NCBI GenBank assembly: GCA_964345695.1
Contig: CAYFSC010000046.1
Location: 1 to 17,950, forward strand
Source: CAYFSC01 sp964345695
GTDB taxonomy: Bacteria > Bacteroidota > Rhodothermia > Rhodothermales > Salinibacteraceae
DNA length: 17,950 bases
Direction of reading: 5' to 3'
The number at the start of each line of letters is the position of its first letter. The stretch's first letter is position 1. Below, piece by piece: positions 15,136 through 17,950 of the stretch. Under the pieces are notes generated by a model, which was not told the origin of the DNA, ran no database searches, and was given only the letters and a program-made list of their open reading frames with translations. The translations under genes and the position numbers were made by a program.

Positions 15136-15167
15136 GCCTCGCAATATTCCCGCCTCGCAGTATTCCC
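15136..15167. repeat. 16-bp tandem repeat upstream of the GH3 gene
   Basis: GCCTCGCAATATTCCC at 15136-15151 is followed directly by the same 16 bases with one change (a15144 versus g15160). It ends 20 bp before the preferred GH3 start. A longer reading of the GH3 gene (from 15119) would translate through it. It could be a protein-binding element or a slippage duplication. Confidence 0.85.
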
Positions 15168-15187
15168 CCACGAGCCCCTTCGCATCG

Positions 15188-16741
15188 ATGGACGAACTGG
15201 TACGGTCGGCGTTGCAGTGGCTGCCCCCGCTTCGTCGCGTGCAGCGCTTTCGGCCTCATCCCGTTGCCACGCAGCGTCACGTGCTGCGCTCCCTACTGAA
15301 ACGCGCTGCCGATACCGAGTGGGGACGCCGCTACGACTTCGCCGAGATCGCTGCAGCACCGGACGTCGTGGAAGCCTACCAGGAACGCGTTCCACTCCAC
15401 ACGTACGACGACATCCGCGAGGACGCCACCCGTGTCCGCGAAGGGGCCGAGGACGTAATGTGGCCGGGACGCATCACCAACTTTGCCGTGTCGAGCGGCA
15501 CCGTGTCGGACGGCAAGATCATTCCCGTCACGCAGGAGATCATCGACCGCGATCGTGCTTTTAGTATAGGTGTTGGGCTCAACTACGTGAAGGAGACCCT
15601 CGACGTTCGCTTCCTGCTCGGCTCGCACCTAACGCTGCCCGGTCGCATCGAGGAAGACCCCAACTACCCGGGCACACTCGTGGGCGAGATCAGTGGCCTG
15701 CTTGCCGAGAATGCGCCGGGCTTCTTCAGCATGCTGTACCAGGCCGTGCCGAACGAGGTGTCGTTCCTGCCGAACTGGGAGAACAAGCTGAAGACCATCG
15801 CCGAACGGACGGTCGACCAGGACATCCGCATGCTCGTGATGGCGCCGACCTGGGCGCTCGTGCTCTTCGACAAGCTGATCGACACGTACAACGAGCGGCA
15901 CGGCGCCTCAGCCGAGACCGTGGCCGAGGTCTGGCCAAACCTGCAACTGTTTATCTCGGGCGGCGTGGCCCTGCGGTCGTACCGCGACCTGCTGGAGGCG
16001 CAGATCGGCGCCGACATCGACTTCATCGAAACATACGGGGCCTCGGAAGGCTTCTTCTCTTTCCAGAACCGGCTGGACGACCCGTCGATGCTCTTGCATC
16101 TGGACAACGGCCTCTTCTTTGAGTTTGTGCGGATGGACGAGAAGGACGATCCGAGCCCGCGTCGCCATACGGTGGCCGACGTTGAGCCCGGCGTCCGCTA
16201 CGCGCTTTACATCACCTCGTGCAGCGGGCTCTGGGCCTACGACGTGGGCGACGTGGTGCGTTTCACGGAGACCTTCCCGCACAAGATCACCGTGGCCGGG
16301 CGAACCAGCGAGATGATCGACAAGTACGGCGAGGCCGTCTTCGGCGACGAGGCGCGGGCGGCGCTCCGGTCGGCCTGCGACGCGACCGGAGCTCACGTAA
16401 CCGACTACCACGTTGCTCCATGCGTGCTTCAGAACGGCGACGTGCCGAGCCATGAGTGGCTTGTCGAGTTCGAGACTCCGCCGCAGGACCTGGACGCCTT
16501 CGCTCGCGCCATCGACGAGCAGTTGCAGCGCGTCAACCGTCACTACCAGATCCGACGTGAGGCCAACGCGTTTGCCGCGCCCCAAATCTCGGCACTGCCC
16601 GACGGGGCGTTCTACAACTGGCTCAAAGCCACGAAAGACAGCATCAGTGGGCAAACGAAAGTCCCTCGCATGAGTGAGGAACGCGACGTGGCCGACGAAA
16701 TTCTAAAGACGGCCCGACGACAAAGGGATGAAGAGCGTTGA
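15188..16741 (+). CDS. GH3-family acyl-adenylating protein
   Basis: A 517-residue member of the GH3 auxin-responsive family. Plant members adenylate plant hormones and transfer them to amino acids; bacterial members have no settled substrate. ANL-type signatures are visible: the phosphate loop SSGTVSDGK (102-110), YGASEG at 283-288, YDVGDVVRF (351-359) with GRTSEMIDKYGEAV after it, and the C-terminal KVPRM. The ATG at 15188 is chosen because the family-like helix DELVRSALQWLPP follows directly. An earlier ATG at 15119 would add 23 residues through a tandem repeat. The gene is divergent from folP and lies 284 bp before the sigma factor gene. Acyl-AMP chemistry is well supported; the acceptor and the pathway are unknown. 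Confidence 0.88.
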   Translation: MDELVRSALQWLPPLRRVQRFRPHPVATQRHVLRSLLKRAADTEWGRRYDFAEIAAAPDVVEAYQERVPLHTYDDIREDATRVREGAEDVMWPGRITNFAVSSGTVSDGKIIPVTQEIIDRDRAFSIGVGLNYVKETLDVRFLLGSHLTLPGRIEEDPNYPGTLVGEISGLLAENAPGFFSMLYQAVPNEVSFLPNWENKLKTIAERTVDQDIRMLVMAPTWALVLFDKLIDTYNERHGASAETVAEVWPNLQLFISGGVALRSYRDLLEAQIGADIDFIETYGASEGFFSFQNRLDDPSMLLHLDNGLFFEFVRMDEKDDPSPRRHTVADVEPGVRYALYITSCSGLWAYDVGDVVRFTETFPHKITVAGRTSEMIDKYGEAVFGDEARAALRSACDATGAHVTDYHVAPCVLQNGDVPSHEWLVEFETPPQDLDAFARAIDEQLQRVNRHYQIRREANAFAAPQISALPDGAFYNWLKATKDSISGQTKVPRMSEERDVADEILKTARRQRDEER

Positions 16742-17025
16742 CGTTTAAGCCCGTGCTTGCGCACCTCATCTGTTTGGCCGGAACAACGCCTCACGTCGCT
16801 CGTGATGAAACCGCGCTCATGCACGGCGCCGTTTTCACAGACTCGTTACCGGTTGTGGCGGATTCCGAACTCCCTCGGTTGCCGGGTCCAGGCTGGATTC
16901 CTTGTCTCGTTCCGCATTGGTTCGCCAGGCCGCTACGGACGACCGTCCCACACCGTCCGTCGACGTAGGTTGCCTGCATCGTCCTCATCGATCACCCTCT
17001 CGTCATATAGACCGACAGGAGCCAT
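16742..17025. other. Intergenic region upstream of the sigma factor gene
   Basis: A 284-bp gap with no supported gene. It should carry the rpoD promoter, but I could not place -33/-10 elements. A good ribosome binding site, AGGAG at 17017-17021, sits four bases before the rpoD ATG. A 76-residue open frame at 16738-16968 has no family features and overlaps the end of the GH3 gene. Confidence 0.5.
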
Positions 17026-17862
17026 ATGTACGTTCCGCGTGAACAACGGATGCTCGACCAATATCTCCAAGAGATTGGAAAGATCGACCTGCTAGAGCCC
17101 GAGGAGGAGGTCGAACTGGCGCGACGCATCAAGGATGGAGACCAGGAAGCCCTCCACGAGCTCTGCCGCGCCAACCTCCGGTTTGTGGTCTCGGTGGCGA
17201 AAAAGTACCAGGGGCAGGGGCTCTCGCTCGCCGACCTCATCAACGAAGGCAATTATGGTCTCATCAAGGCCGCCAAGCGCTTCGATGAGACGCGCGGTTT
17301 TAAGTTCATTTCCTACGCCGTGTGGTGGATCCGTCAGGCCATCCTGCAGGCGCTCGCCGAGCAGAGTCGCGTGGTGCGCCTCCCGTTGAACCGCATCGGC
17401 ACGATCTCGAAGATCCGCAAGGCCAGTGCGCGGCTGCAGCAAGAGCTCGACCGCAAGCCCAACATTGAGGAGCTGGCCGAAGAGCTCGAAATCGACGTAC
17501 AGAAGGTGCGCGAGGCGATGCAGCACACGTCGCGCCACCTCTCGATGGATGCGCCCTTCAATGAGGAGGATGAAAACAGCCTGCTCGACGTGCTGCCGGA
17601 CGACGACGTCGACTCACCGGACAACGAGATGCTCGACGAGTCGGTGAAGATCGACATCGAGCGCGCCCTCAGCTCCCTGCACGACCGCGAGGCAGAAATC
17701 ACGCGTCTCTACTTCGGCATTGGCCGCGAGCACCCGCTGACGCTGGAGGAGATCGGCAAGCGGTTCGATCTCACACGCGAGCGGGTCCGCCAGATCAAGG
17801 AGAAGGCGCTCCGCAAGCTTCGCCAACGTCACCGTCGCGAAGACCTCGAGACCCACATGTAA
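17026..17862 (+). CDS. rpoD: Primary RNA polymerase sigma factor (RpoD/SigA type)
   Basis: A 278-residue sigma-70 factor that directs RNA polymerase to housekeeping promoters. It lacks region 1.1, as Bacteroidota primary sigma factors do. Region 1.2 is YLQEIGKIDLL near the start. Region 2 runs from NLRFVVSVAKKYQ through GLSLADLINEG, the core-binding and -10 reading segment, to FISYAVWWIRQAI. Region 3 contains LPLNRIGTISKI. Region 4, LTLEEIGKRF with LTRERVRQIKEKALRKLR, forms the -35 reading helix-turn-helix. An acidic linker (EEDENSLLDVLPDDD) lies between regions 3 and 4. The ATG at 17026 follows a good AGGAG site, and an in-frame TAG at 17008 rules out a longer protein. A terminator follows the gene. 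The assignment as primary rather than stress sigma rests on full region 2/3/4 conservation. Confidence 0.95.
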   Translation: MYVPREQRMLDQYLQEIGKIDLLEPEEEVELARRIKDGDQEALHELCRANLRFVVSVAKKYQGQGLSLADLINEGNYGLIKAAKRFDETRGFKFISYAVWWIRQAILQALAEQSRVVRLPLNRIGTISKIRKASARLQQELDRKPNIEELAEELEIDVQKVREAMQHTSRHLSMDAPFNEEDENSLLDVLPDDDVDSPDNEMLDESVKIDIERALSSLHDREAEITRLYFGIGREHPLTLEEIGKRFDLTRERVRQIKEKALRKLRQRHRREDLETHM

Positions 17863-17898
17863 CACCGGCTACGACCCCTCTTTCCGACCTCCTTCTTC

Positions 17899-17929
17899 AG
17901 GACCGCGTCCGTCTGGGCGTGGTCCTTTT
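17899..17929 (+). terminator. Intrinsic terminator of rpoD
   Basis: Bases 17899-17910 pair with 17915-17926 in a 12-bp stem with a four-base loop. Two positions pair only as G-U, and only in plus-strand RNA. The stem runs into a TTTT tract at 17926-17929. It begins 37 bp after the rpoD stop. Confidence 0.85.
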
Positions 17930-17950
17930 GCATGCTGTGCCAAGTGCGAA

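Noticed and set aside
16800..16842. Hairpin with a T run as a GH3 terminator
   Set aside because: The arms carry several mismatches and the T tract lies within the stem rather than after it.
16738..16968. A 76-residue gene between GH3 and rpoD
   Set aside because: It overlaps the GH3 stop, shows no domain or signal features, and lies where the rpoD promoter should be.

Overview
The window looks like a chromosomal segment of a high-GC member of the Rhodothermota (Bacteroidota-related; Salinibacter-like). The main clues are a short primary sigma factor of the Bacteroidota type at 17026-17862, a CtpA-type protease with the Bacteroidota-style C-terminal region, a folP-cdaA gene pair, strongly acidic proteins and weak Shine-Dalgarno sequences. 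The taxonomic placement is inferred from protein character, without a database search.

Layout. 1-860: a Phd/YefM-type antitoxin followed by a PIN-domain toxin that is frameshifted by a perfect 10-bp tandem duplication. 994-4329: a large SF1 (UvrD-type) helicase with a complete DEDDh 3'-5' exonuclease domain inserted between helicase motifs IV and V. 4330-4707: a spacer with a 100-N assembly gap whose two edges are the same 55 bp. 4708-6848: a TetR-type regulator and an ABC1/UbiB-type atypical kinase on the plus strand. 6922-10745: two envelope or export-related peptidases on the minus strand, an M1 lipoprotein metallopeptidase and an S41 C-terminal processing protease, separated by an intrinsic terminator. 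11100-12281: phosphopentomutase (deoB), divergent from the S41 gene. 12366-14961: a minus-strand run folP - cdaA - pcm (dihydropteroate synthase, diadenylate cyclase, protein-isoaspartate methyltransferase). 15188-16741: a GH3-family acyl-adenylating protein. 17026-17862: the primary sigma factor, followed by an intrinsic terminator.

Most genes are housekeeping and do not form one pathway. Functional groupings are the broken toxin-antitoxin pair, the TetR/kinase pair, and the folP-cdaA-pcm run, which places second-messenger synthesis next to folate synthesis.

The pattern no gene explains is in the spacers. Several carry short degenerate arrays with a seven-base period (4442-4476, 6840-6874, 6890-6926, 13950-13963 and 14006-14040). 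Each has its own unit sequence, and most lie on or just past a stop codon. I regard this as the most interesting signal in the window. The frameshifted toxin and the exonuclease-in-helicase fusion come next.
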